A stretch of 64,000 nucleotides of DNA, taken from the NCBI GenBank assembly GCA_963082975.1, contig OY720346.1, forward strand, positions 48,518,296 through 48,582,295, read 5' to 3'. A program made the position numbers and the translations under genes. Shown here piece by piece: positions 1 to 10,294 of the stretch. The notes beneath the pieces were generated by a model. The model was not told the origin of the DNA, searched no databases, and saw only the letters and a list, made by a program, of their open reading frames with translations. This DNA comes from Labia minor (lineage: Eukaryota > Arthropoda > Insecta > Dermaptera > Spongiphoridae). Each line of letters opens with the position of its first letter. Positions within the stretch are counted from its first letter, which is position 1.

Positions 1-1422
1 CAAACATTAATACATACCAACTCAATCTAATATATATATATATATGTATACGTCTATCTATATACATATATATATATAGATGTATATAATATAATTTCAT
101 ACATTTTTGTGACTTATTATATTAAATAATAAAAAAAAGGTTGGAATTAAAAATTAATTTTTAATATTATTTTTTTCACTCTCCCTATTCCTCTCGCCCT
201 CTTTCTCACTCTCTTCCAACCACCAACCAAGTTTTATTGACTTAATATTTCCAAAAGTCCAATAAATATATAATGGATTAATTAACTCTGAATGAATGAA
301 TAAAGAAATTAAATTTTGACGCTTAATTAATTTCATACTCGTAGTAGATGAGGGTTTGAATGAAAAATATATATATATATTATTTTCAATAAAGTAAATA
401 TATACTGTTATTTATACTATTTTTTGTTTAAAATTTACTTTGAATTTAAAAATTTTAAAAGGCTTCATTTAAATAGCTTGTCAATATGTGGTCTTGATTT
501 ATCTGACTATTAGTGATAAATATATGACTGGATCATTTTTATACGTATCACTTACAGGATTTGTAGTATGCGTTTACTCTTATTTGTCAATGACTATACT
601 TATATACTTTTGTAAATATATATATATATGTTAGTCATATAAATATCTATCCTCAAAAAAAATATAAAAATTAATTTTTCTAATAACCATAAATCTTTAT
701 GAAACCAATTAATAAAAAATAAAAAATTGATATTTAATTAATTAAAATATATTTTTCTTTTTTTTAAATTTCTAATTATACTACAGACACGATACAATTA
801 TAGACATACACCGATTTGAAACCAAAATTAAAATGGCAATCAAAAAATTTCAAATGTATGTTTTTTTTTATTTTTCAAAAAGATATTTAATAATATTTTG
901 AATTAAAATGATAGAAATTAATGAATTATGTCTTTCTATTTTACCTATAATTTTGACCTGGTTGATTTGTAAATAATGATACTCATAAATAATTTACAAT
1001 AAACTTAATTTAATCCAAAGAAAATTTAAACATTAAAGAAAATATGTTTATAAATTATATATTTTTATCAAAATAAAACCAAATAAAGTGTCATATTTAT
1101 TATCTTTAAATAAGTGTCTTTAAATGTATATACTTATTATTTAAATCTTTCTATTTAATTTCTAATTATTTAATTTGAATAATTTATGGTTAATTTAATT
1201 GTTTTTTTTAGATTTTAAATCCTTTTAGATTAAATAAATGTTAATATTTAAATTTAAATACATATATTAAATAGATAGTATAATTATCAATATAAATTAT
1301 AATTTATCATTTTTATTATAATATTTTTAATAATATATATAATTGTGCATTAAAAAAAATAATAAATAAATAATTTAAATAATATTCCGTTCTTAATTAA
1401 AAACTATTTTTTTTTATTATTA

Positions 1423-1472
<50 letters not shown>

Positions 1473-2185
1473 AAAATTAATATAATTTTTTTAATATTGC
1501 CCTACTTTATGTATTTCTATCTACAGTTTTTGTTTGAAATATTTAAAATATTAAAGAAATATATATATATATATATATTGTTTTTGTTTTGAATAATTTT
1601 CCTTCTTACTAATTTAAATATAAAATGTTTTGCAAAAGGGTCAATGGCCCCTTCACTTTCGTACTTAGAAGACTTTTTTAAGTGTTACAATAGTGATAGT
1701 AAATATGTATTTAATTTAATAGGTACAAGATAAATAGTTCCATTAATTTTTAAGTTCTCTTTCTTTCTTCAAAATAAAAAAAAATATATCGTTTCGTTTC
1801 AATTAATAGAAATTCGGAGTGTAGCCCAAATATTACAATTTGATCATTAGAAAATATAATATATTTATTCTAAATAATATATATGATAAATTAATAAAAC
1901 AAAAAAATGTTTTTATATTATATATTAATCATCAATTAAAAAAATATTTTTATTTAATTAATTAATTATTTATTCATTCGGTATTATAATTGTTTTTTTT
2001 TGGATGGGAGGGATATAATGATGATAAATTTTGATTGTATTTGATTATCTGCTGATTCATTGCTGGTTTAAGAAAAGTCAAAGAGACATCAAATGTTATT
2101 AATACTAAGAAATTGTCCTCGGTTCGTAAGAAAACATTAAAAAAATTTCCGATGCTACTTTAATTTCTTAAATCAAAATTAATCG
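1..2185. other. AT-rich DNA without a recognisable gene
   Basis: This is low-complexity AT-rich sequence with poly-A/T runs and (TA)n tracts, the longest at 1425-1465. Stop codons are dense in all frames. The short minus-strand frame at 154-336 has no family resemblance and is not supported as a gene. Confidence 0.8.
1425..1465. repeat. (AT)n microsatellite
   Basis: About 20 uninterrupted AT units. A shorter (AT)n tract follows at about 1560-1578. Confidence 0.97.
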
Positions 2186-2760
2186 CGAGAGAAAAGGTGA
2201 ACGTTTTGGTTCGCGTGTATCGTGTAAAGATGTGTATGTGTCTGTGTCTGTGTCTGTGTGTGGGTTATCTTGAGGAGACTGTGTTAAGTCTAATGAAATG
2301 GTGCTGTAATTGAATTAAGCTGCGAGGGGGCATAACTGGTCCTGGGGGACCCAAGGCCGGTCCCAGCATCCCAGCATTCCTGGACCATGTCAGATGCAAG
2401 CAGTGCCGCCATGTTGTGCATTAGAGACGGGGCTTTGGCAACACCGCGTGTTGCCTTCCTCAGACTCCTCACTGGGCATAAGGGAAAAGAAAATGTTGGA
2501 TTGTGGCCGACAGTCGCATCAGCTTTTTTGATCATTAGTTGCTGGTTGCCTTTGCTTGCATGCATGGCATTCAATCCAAATTGAATATTGTAATGAATTT
2601 ATAAGCCACCAGATGGACGATCAATCAAAAAACAACAAAACAGGGTTCTGGAGTTGTTGTGGAGGTCAACCTCCTCCCTCTCCCTCTCTCATCCTTCATA
2701 CTGCTCCTTCACTTCACCCCCACATACAATAAAACTAGCATTTGACAGAAAGGTCTCATT
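2186..2760. other. Higher-GC complex island, putative regulatory or conserved non-coding DNA
   Basis: The sequence becomes complex and much richer in G+C than its surroundings. It contains a (TGTGTC)n tract (2232-2262), several TAAT/ATTA words, GGGGGACCC-type motifs and a TTGCATGCAT stretch near 2556. Both strands are open in one frame across 2290-2590 (91 codons from an ATG on minus, about 65 on plus), but neither protein resembles a known family, and matching open frames on both strands are expected in a stop-poor GC island. It ends in a CCTCCCTCTCCCTCTCTC tract. Confidence 0.45.
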
Positions 2761-5700
2761 TCCGTTTTCCTCACTTTGCTAATATTCTGATTAATTTTAA
2801 ATCACCAAACAAATAAAAATAAAATAAAATTAAATATTTTTTTTTTTACAAAAAACAATTATCATAATTTATAAAAATAAAAAAAAATTAAATGAAATTA
2901 TATAAAGAAAATGGAAGAAAATTATTTAGATTAATGTAAATATATATATATAACTTTATTTTTTTCTTTTATTATATCCCCGACCAATTAATAAAATCTA
3001 TAAGTTCATATATTTAAAATTTATATAGTAAAATTTAATTTTGTAATTGAAGAAATTATTTTCCTATAAAAATAAAAATTATATTTTAATTATATTATAT
3101 TTTTATATTCTGCAAAAATTGAAATGAAATGATGGTCCTCAGCGAATAGTAAAAAGGTAAAAGGTAGAAATATATAAATGTTATTAGTATATTCATTTTT
3201 AAAAGAAAAATTAAATATATAATGAATATATAATTAATTTAAAACTGCCCTAATTTATTCTGGGTTAAACATAAAAAAATTAACATCATAAAAATATAAT
3301 TAATTAATATCAAAATAAAAAATAAAAAATATATATCACAATAAAATATAAATAATCAATTTATTTAATTAAAAAACCAATTAAAATAATAAATCAATTT
3401 TAATTAAAATAATTTTTTTTTCTAATCAATTTAATTTAATTAGAATATTTGTAAATAAATAAAAAATTTAAAAAAAAAAATGTTTTATTGTAATAATTGA
3501 CTATAAGTAAAGTGAAAAATGATATTTAAATGATTTATAATTAAATTTTATTTATTTTTTTTTATTCATTACAATAATTAGTTTTATCAGCTGAATAACC
3601 TAAGTATTAAAAAAAACTCATCTATCTTGACTAAAATAATTAGATATCAATTTAACTAACAATATTATTGAGGTCACGCTAGAATAAAGAAAAAGATTTA
3701 TTTTCTCCAAGAGAATTTATATTTTCATAATAATTTATCCTGACAGATATAAAGAAGTAAAAAAAAAAGAAGTATTCGAAATGTATGCTAATTTCTTATA
3801 TCTCAACTACTATTAGTATAATATTAATAATTTTTTAACCTTTCTAATGTCCTTTCAAATAGGAAAAAAAAAACAATAAATGAATAATTATAGTTATATT
3901 TATTTAATTATCATTACGTGTTTATAGAAAATGAAAAAGAAAATTATAGGATATATAAATTCACCTACCCAATTTTTATTATTTTTAAGGTTAAACAACT
4001 CACCCTTTAACAAAAGATATAATAATAATAATAATAAACGTAAAAAAAACTGAATAATATTTTATGATCTTGTTTAAATTAGGTCAAGGAATTGAATGGA
4101 ATTGTTTCTTTCTGAACAAGTTTATTGTACATTTTATTTGTTGGTTGGATAGATTGTTTTAATGGAGGAAACGTGTCTGAGTTCACAGTTCTCCAATTGA
4201 TACCTTTCATAATAAAAAAATAATAATATTTTGATAAAAGTCGTAAAGGGGGTGAGAGATTAAGAAAGGCTGATTGGTAGATATGTAATGTGAAGATATA
4301 ATAGATAATATTTTCATTAATTCATTTTATTATTGATCAACAATAAAAAACAAAAGTTATAAATTATTTATTTAAATTTCGCGCTTAATTTTATTTAAAT
4401 TTTTATTTGATTTTTGAAATATATTTGCAATTTCTATTAACTTTTTTGTATATGACAATATTTTTTTTCTCAAAGAATATTTTTATATATATAAATTAAC
4501 GTAAAATCACGAGCTATGATAGTTATTAGTTAATTTATTATCTTATCATTTATTTATTAATCATTAGAAACAATGATTATATTTTCTGATTTAATTGAGT
4601 ATTGTTCATTACAAAAATTTATGGTGTTAATTACTAATGTATTGATAAAATAAGACGTGAGCGAACGTGAGCAAAAAAAAGTCACATTTTCAGGAAACTA
4701 TTTTTTTAAATACAAGTTTTTATTTTTCCATATATTCTTACTATACAAAATATTTACGAACACAAAAAAAGAAATTCTAACAATACATTTAAGTGGGAGT
4801 TGTCGAAACATGAAAAAGTACTGGAACGCGTTCCGGTTCTGAAAAAAGGTAAGGGAACGTCGTACCCCCCGCGTTCCCCTCCCAATACACCACTGTTACT
4901 AAGGTTATTATTTGGGGGGGTTTACTATAAATACATACTTTTTCTCCAAATATATAATATTTTAATAAAATTGCTTGATTAATTTGATCAAAAAATTATA
5001 CTTTCTTAGGATTAGATAGATTGCAGTGAAATTGATATTCGATTTGTCGAAAATTGCATCCCCTACGGCAATAACGAACGACCAGTAATTATTCCAAAGA
5101 CAGGTTCTTGTCTTTATTCCGCATTGTAAATTACATCTGACCCTTTTTATATATCAAATATAAATTATTCATGAAATATAAAATATAAATAATTGTACAT
5201 TTAATATAATTAGATAAGATAAAATATAGAATGATATAAAATTTTAAATATTTTGTGAGTACCGGAAAAGAGGATTAAATGTTAAAATATATATTATAAG
5301 AGTTCACCCACCTATCATATAAAAAGAGATCCGCAAGTTTTATATAATTTAGTTTACTATATATTATTTACCTGTGAGTATATAACATTAAAAGATACAA
5401 ATTATATTTTTCTAAATTTTTTAATTAATTGTAAATTGAATATAAAATTTAATAATTTTATTTAATTTAAATTCAATTCACAAGAATAGGATGAAAACTT
5501 AGTGATCATAGTCACTTACATGGTTATAGATATTAAAAGTCAATAAAATTTACAAAAATATATTAATAAAATTCTAGTTTTTTTATATTCTTATTATACT
5601 TGAATTATTTTAATGTAAAAATTTTATCAACTTTAAAAGTATAATAAACTTACATTTCGAGGAAACAACAGAAATATTATGTGAATGACACATACCTGAA

Positions 5701-6060
5701 ACAAAAGAAAAATAAATATTATTATGATTATTATTAATCAGATAAAAACTTATAAATAAATAATTCATAATCAAATTTAATATTAATTAATTTGGAATTG
5801 TTTTGGATTGAAATTAAAATAGAATATAAAAAAGTGATTTACCTTTTAAGAGCAACAAAATAAAGAGTAATGATTAAAAAAAAGAAGAGATTGAGATAAA
5901 TAAGAGAGTGAGTTACAGAGATAAAGTTAATCTCTCAGTTTAAAATGGAATGAAAATCTCATATAATAAATGTTAATAAAAGGCGAGGACAAATTTTAAT
6001 ATAAGATATTCATCTTTTAGAGAATATTAAGGTAGAGATGAATATAATATACGACACAAG
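2761..6060. other. AT-rich DNA without a recognisable gene
   Basis: Mostly AT-rich low-complexity sequence. The one distinct patch is 4797-4925, which contains the 12-bp palindrome GGAACGCGTTCC (4823-4834) and GGGAACG/CGTTCCC words and looks like a scrap of an unidentified repeat. The flank from 6060 to 6184 is slightly more complex and is where the LTR element inserted. Confidence 0.75.
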
Positions 6061-6184
6061 AGGGAAGAGTCGGAGGGGGTAGTGAAAACTCGGACCTTGA
6101 ATATTTAATCGCTACATTATATTGGACGCAAAGAGTCGCAAATTGTGAAATTAATAATAGATCGTCCATTTATGTATACCCTAT

Positions 6185-6962
6185 TGTTAGCGGCGCGCTC
6201 AGCGCCTCTAGCCGTCAAGCCGATAACTGGACACCGAACCACACTGAATGCCCTCCCTCCGTTCCGATCTCCGAGTCCCCAGCTGAGCGGACTAGCTCAG
6301 CTGTTCGTTCTTGTTCGTCCCACGCGCTTGACTGTGAAACACCTCCGCTTAATATCCGTTCTACCCGCTCTGACCTCCGCCATTCCGATACTCGTTTTTT
6401 CCAATTCACCCGACCGTTGCTATTCCGATTACCGTTTTCTGATTATCCGACCTAGCGTTCCTGTTATATATATTCTCGATAACCTGCCTTGCTATTCCGA
6501 ATTGCCTACTCTCGTATCTCTGACCTAGCTTTCTCGTGTACCTTTCTCTCGACCTTGACCAAGCCATTCCGTGAACCCGTTCTCTCTCTTGCTACCGACC
6601 CTGTTTGCCTGTACTTCGTCATCCGTCACCCCATTGTCTTGTTAAACCGATTCATCCACCCGTTCAAACCCTCGTATCATTTACCACGTTAATTCCGTTC
6701 CCGTCTTGAATATCCCTCTCGCTGTCCTTGTTCCGAGAAGGGCTATTCAGTTTCATCATCGTTCGCCTTTTCCGTTGGCGAATACCTGTATCACTTGTTA
6801 CAATCTGTCTGACAATTATATTTATCTTTTTATATATATAATTGCTGTTTTCATTACTCTATAGCTATCCTGATAATATTCCGAAGTCCCACCCCATCGC
6901 AATTAGTACCTCTCTCCTTATCAAATTGTACCTGTCCTTGTATAAATCCCCTATCTCTAACA
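6185..6962 (+). repeat. 5' LTR of the Gag-PR retrotransposon
   Basis: This 778-bp repeat has TG...CA ends and matches 9517-10294 with no mismatch that I can see. It is pyrimidine-rich on the plus strand, and short TTCCGA-like words recur through it. A TATATATATA stretch at about 6830-6840 lies in its last third and could serve as a TATA element. I see no AATAAA, so the polyadenylation signal is unclear. Short open frames inside it recur in the other LTR and are not taken as genes. Confidence 0.95.
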
Positions 6963-6972
6963 GTCAGAAGTG
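6963..6972 (+). promoter_or_regulatory. Possible primer-binding site (tRNA-Leu-like)
   Basis: GTCAGAAGTG directly follows the 5' LTR. From memory, it is complementary to the 3' acceptor strand of animal tRNA-Leu (CAA/CAG type, ...CACTTCTGAC-A-CCA). The expected TGGT, which pairs with the CCA end and discriminator base, is absent; the LTR's own AACA sits there instead. The match is only ten bases, so chance or a different primer remains possible. Confidence 0.4.
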
Positions 6973-7051
6973 CTGGTTTTATACCCGAAAGTGCCCACCC
7001 GCTCGATAGTACTTTTTTTTTTGCACCCCTTTGATAGTGAAAAATCGTGAA

Positions 7052-9787
7052 ATGGCTTCTCGTAAAGATGGCGGCGTCGATGACGCAACCACGGCTTCTC
7101 CGCATGTGACGTTCGCGGATGACGTCACTGCCACGCCCACCCGAGGAAGCCCTGCAGCTGACGTCACTTTCCAGCTGGGAGGAGTCCCCACCAGTACACC
7201 ATACCCCCACCATCGATGTACGCAAGAGTGGGAGACTCTCGCGCAGACAATGTGCGCAGCATTCGAATCATTCCGGGCTGCTAGCGAGACAGTGAACACA
7301 TCTCGCTCTCACGATTACAAACATTTAATTTTGGAATCACCAGTAACGCCCTTTGAGGGAAAAGAAACTACTGAACAAGCTGAGCAGTGGCTTGATAAAT
7401 TGCTGAAAGCCGCAGGCACGTACAGGTATGACGACCTTGAGTTCGAGTCGGTGATACGATCGAGATTGCAAGGTTCTGCTTACACCTGGTGGGAGGAAGT
7501 CCAGCCGACGAGAGCGAGATTTCCGGCTGCCTTCCGGAAAAGATATTGCCCCGAGCCGAGCCTCCTCGAACTCACCCAAATGGCATTGTCTCGAGTTCAA
7601 CGACCCGGGGAGACGGTGGCCGACTACTTATTTGATAAATTAAGATTCTTGAGAAAATTAAAATTGACTTTCGTCGACGCCGAGGATCAACTCATATCGG
7701 GGTTGAATTCATCAGTGTTAAGAGCTTATCTGCTGGGGCGGAAACACGAAAACATTGAAGAATTAGTTGATGACGCCCAGCGGTATTTGAACTGTCAACC
7801 GCATCACCCGAAAGATACTCACGATCCGAAATCACAATCGAGGTTGAGTACCGCCCCACGAGTGACTTCGCCCAGCCAGGAGGTGAACGGAGCCACTGGG
7901 CGGAAGCCACACTTCAACGATAAGTCGGAGCCATTGTGCTTCAATTGCGGGGTGTACGGGCATATTTCCCGTGTTTGCCCGAAACCACCCCGCGTTCGAA
8001 AATGTCTACTGTGTGCCCAGGAGGGGCATACACAAAAACATTGTACGAAGGCCCAAACGTTAGTTGCGACTCGAGGGGCAGGGGGGCTGGAAATTAACGT
8101 TTTTCCAGTCGTCGTTGGATCCACCGAGTACAGTGGGCTGTTCGATACGGGCAGTACCCACTGTCTGATTCGTTCTTCCGCGGCAATTTCGACTGGATTG
8201 CCGACTACCTCGGCTCGGATGCCGTTATTTGGACTGGGGAGTTGTTCTACACCGCAAATCTTCTCGGTGGGTAAATTACAGGCTGACGTCACGCTCCAGC
8301 AGGTCACCGCCCCGGTTGAATTAATAATCGTTGCCGATCACGCCATACCCGAAGATGTGGTGATCGGGTTATCGTGGTCGAGCCAAGTCTCTACGTGGAT
8401 GAAGGGCAGAGACTTCACGTTTTGGCCACTCGAGGAACAGCCCCTGCCCGCCTGGACCCCGGGAGGGGCCACGTCGATTACTGTCAGTGCGGTTACTTCC
8501 GATGGCTCTGACCAGACCCGTGTGGTGATGGGACCACTCCCCAGCGGGGAAATTGTCACCCCTGCTGGCTCTGGGGTTGGTCTCTTGGTGCGCCACGGGC
8601 CCGCGACACTCTCGTGCGCATGTCCCTCTAAAGAAGCACCGTTTCCTGGTGACATCGTGGCCCGATGTCACACCATCACCGCCCCTGCAGACCCGAAAGG
8701 ACGAAACGCCACTCCCGATGAGAGAGCAAGCTTAGTAGACGAAGAAAAGCCGGCCCTCGTCCGCGACCCCGACGACGACAACGTGCACATGTCACTCGAC
8801 CCCGAGACTTCGTTTCCGGCCGATACTCCACCCCGGGAGCAGCAGGAGATGACTACCGACCCCGCGCCTGATGATGGAGAAGCGCACCCCATCGACGAGA
8901 ACTGCCGTTCGTGTCCGCCTCCCAAACGAGCCCGGGAGCAGCAGGAGATGGCTACCGACCCCGCGCCTGATGATGGAGAAGCGCACCCCATCGACGAGAA
9001 CTGCCGTTCGTGTCCGCCTCCCAAACGAGCCCGGGAGCAGCAGGAGATGACTACCGATCCCGCGCCTGATGATGGGGAGGCGCACCCCATCGACGAGAAC
9101 TGCCGTCCGTGTCCGCCTCCCAAACGAGCCCGACGCAGCAGGAAGACCGGCCTACCCCGAAGACGACGCTTATCCCGGTCGACGAGGACGTCGACGATGC
9201 TAAATGCCCCTTCTCTCTTCCTATTTCCGTTTTTCCTTTTCACCCTGCTAGCTCAGACGACCGAGCCGAACGTCCCTCTGTCTTCCGCCTCTGACTTGTA
9301 CCCATCTTCCGTTCCGTTTCCCGTATACTCCGATCCAACCACCGCCTTTCCGATAACCGTCTCTAATCACACCGACCCAGCTATCCCGATTTCTTATCCC
9401 CATTACACTGACCTGGCATCTCCGGTACCCCGATCTCTCTTTATACTGACCCCGCCTACCTCGAAGATTACAACGAGCTGTGTCGACGAGGTCGTCGACG
9501 CTGCAGGATGGCCGACTGTTAGCGGCGCGCTCAGCGCCTCTAGCCGTCAAGCCGATAACTGGACACCGAACCACACTGAATGCCCTCCCTCCGTTCCGAT
9601 CTCCGAGTCCCCAGCTGAGCGGACTAGCTCAGCTGTTCGTTCTTGTTCGTCCCACGCGCTTGACTGTGAAACACCTCCGCTTAATATCCGTTCTACCCGC
9701 TCTGACCTCCGCCATTCCGATACTCGTTTTTTCCAATTCACCCGACCGTTGCTATTCCGATTACCGTTTTCTGATTATCCGACCTAG
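7052..9787 (+). CDS. Gag-protease polyprotein of the LTR retrotransposon (911 aa)
   Basis: It would form the particle coat and the protease that matures it. I chose the ATG at 7052; the frame is open slightly upstream (to TTG at 7031) but without an ATG. Residues ~100-250 resemble retrotransposon gag capsid (TWWEEV, then GETVADY and a QLISGL segment). Two zinc knuckles of form CX2CX4HX4C follow (C296/C299/H304/C309 and C318/C321/H326/C331). A retropepsin has its active site FDTGST at D365 and a VVIG strand at ~436-439, about 72 residues later as expected. Residues 595-693 are three copies of a 33-aa acidic unit ending PPPKRA, followed by a very basic stretch (694-714) and a hydrophobic stretch (~721-735). 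The last ~90 codons lie inside the 3' LTR. There is no RT, RNase H or integrase. The Gag and PR calls are firm; whether the tail beyond ~720 is made as protein is uncertain. Confidence 0.9.
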   Translation: MASRKDGGVDDATTASPHVTFADDVTATPTRGSPAADVTFQLGGVPTSTPYPHHRCTQEWETLAQTMCAAFESFRAASETVNTSRSHDYKHLILESPVTPFEGKETTEQAEQWLDKLLKAAGTYRYDDLEFESVIRSRLQGSAYTWWEEVQPTRARFPAAFRKRYCPEPSLLELTQMALSRVQRPGETVADYLFDKLRFLRKLKLTFVDAEDQLISGLNSSVLRAYLLGRKHENIEELVDDAQRYLNCQPHHPKDTHDPKSQSRLSTAPRVTSPSQEVNGATGRKPHFNDKSEPLCFNCGVYGHISRVCPKPPRVRKCLLCAQEGHTQKHCTKAQTLVATRGAGGLEINVFPVVVGSTEYSGLFDTGSTHCLIRSSAAISTGLPTTSARMPLFGLGSCSTPQIFSVGKLQADVTLQQVTAPVELIIVADHAIPEDVVIGLSWSSQVSTWMKGRDFTFWPLEEQPLPAWTPGGATSITVSAVTSDGSDQTRVVMGPLPSGEIVTPAGSGVGLLVRHGPATLSCACPSKEAPFPGDIVARCHTITAPADPKGRNATPDERASLVDEEKPALVRDPDDDNVHMSLDPETSFPADTPPREQQEMTTDPAPDDGEAHPIDENCRSCPPPKRAREQQEMATDPAPDDGEAHPIDENCRSCPPPKRAREQQEMTTDPAPDDGEAHPIDENCRPCPPPKRARRSRKTGLPRRRRLSRSTRTSTMLNAPSLFLFPFFLFTLLAQTTEPNVPLSSASDLYPSSVPFPVYSDPTTAFPITVSNHTDPAIPISYPHYTDLASPVPRSLFILTPPTSKITTSCVDEVVDAAGWPTVSGALSASSRQADNWTPNHTECPPSVPISESPAERTSSAVRSCSSHALDCETPPLNIRSTRSDLRHSDTRFFQFTRPLLFRLPFSDYPT
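8834..9130 (+). repeat. Three tandem 99-bp in-frame repeats in the Gag-PR frame
   Basis: Units 8834-8932, 8933-9031 and 9032-9130 each encode 33 residues starting REQQEM and ending PPPKRA. They are nearly identical: unit 2 changes one T to A (MTT to MAT), and unit 3 has a few mostly silent changes. The unit is acidic in its middle (DPAPDDGEAHPIDEN) with a C-x-x-C pair (ENCRSCPP), and it ends in a KRAR-type basic cluster. Exact 99-bp periodicity and near-identity point to recent in-frame expansion. Confidence 0.95.
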
Positions 9788-10294
9788 CGTTCCTGTTATA
9801 TATATTCTCGATAACCTGCCTTGCTATTCCGAATTGCCTACTCTCGTATCTCTGACCTAGCTTTCTCGTGTACCTTTCTCTCGACCTTGACCAAGCCATT
9901 CCGTGAACCCGTTCTCTCTCTTGCTACCGACCCTGTTTGCCTGTACTTCGTCATCCGTCACCCCATTGTCTTGTTAAACCGATTCATCCACCCGTTCAAA
10001 CCCTCGTATCATTTACCACGTTAATTCCGTTCCCGTCTTGAATATCCCTCTCGCTGTCCTTGTTCCGAGAAGGGCTATTCAGTTTCATCATCGTTCGCCT
10101 TTTCCGTTGGCGAATACCTGTATCACTTGTTACAATCTGTCTGACAATTATATTTATCTTTTTATATATATAATTGCTGTTTTCATTACTCTATAGCTAT
10201 CCTGATAATATTCCGAAGTCCCACCCCATCGCAATTAGTACCTCTCTCCTTATCAAATTGTACCTGTCCTTGTATAAATCCCCTATCTCTAACA
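9517..10294 (+). repeat. 3' LTR of the Gag-PR retrotransposon
   Basis: This is the second 778-bp copy, apparently identical to 6185-6962. It is preceded by GATGGCCGAC, which is not purine-rich, so a normal polypurine tract is not visible. The Gag-PR frame stays open 271 bases into it and stops at TAG 9785-9787. It is followed by CTAT, the target duplication. Confidence 0.95.

Larger units (their letters stand above)
6185..10294 (+). mobile_element. Complete non-autonomous LTR retrotransposon (Gag-PR only, Ty3/gypsy-type)
   Basis: Two direct repeats of 778 bp (6185-6962 and 9517-10294), each starting TGTTAG and ending TAACA, bracket a 2554-bp internal region. The target duplication CTAT (6181-6184 and 10295-10298) flanks the element; 4-bp duplications are usual for gypsy-type integrases. 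Reading the two LTRs side by side I find no difference, which implies a very recent insertion. The internal region holds one long frame with capsid-like, zinc-knuckle and retropepsin segments. It has no reverse transcriptase, RNase H or integrase, so replication must be supplied in trans. Its base composition is far richer in G+C than the flanks. A tRNA-Leu-like primer site is possible next to the 5' LTR, and no polypurine tract is evident before the 3' LTR. Confidence 0.93.

Noticed and set aside
4797..4925. Possible transposon terminus around GGAACGCGTTCC
   Set aside because: Only a short palindrome and no matching second end or target duplication; noted as an unidentified scrap.
8668..9243. 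191-codon minus-strand frame opposite the Gag-PR repeats
   Set aside because: Shadow of the repeated GC-rich plus-strand coding sequence; its repeats mirror the three 99-bp units.
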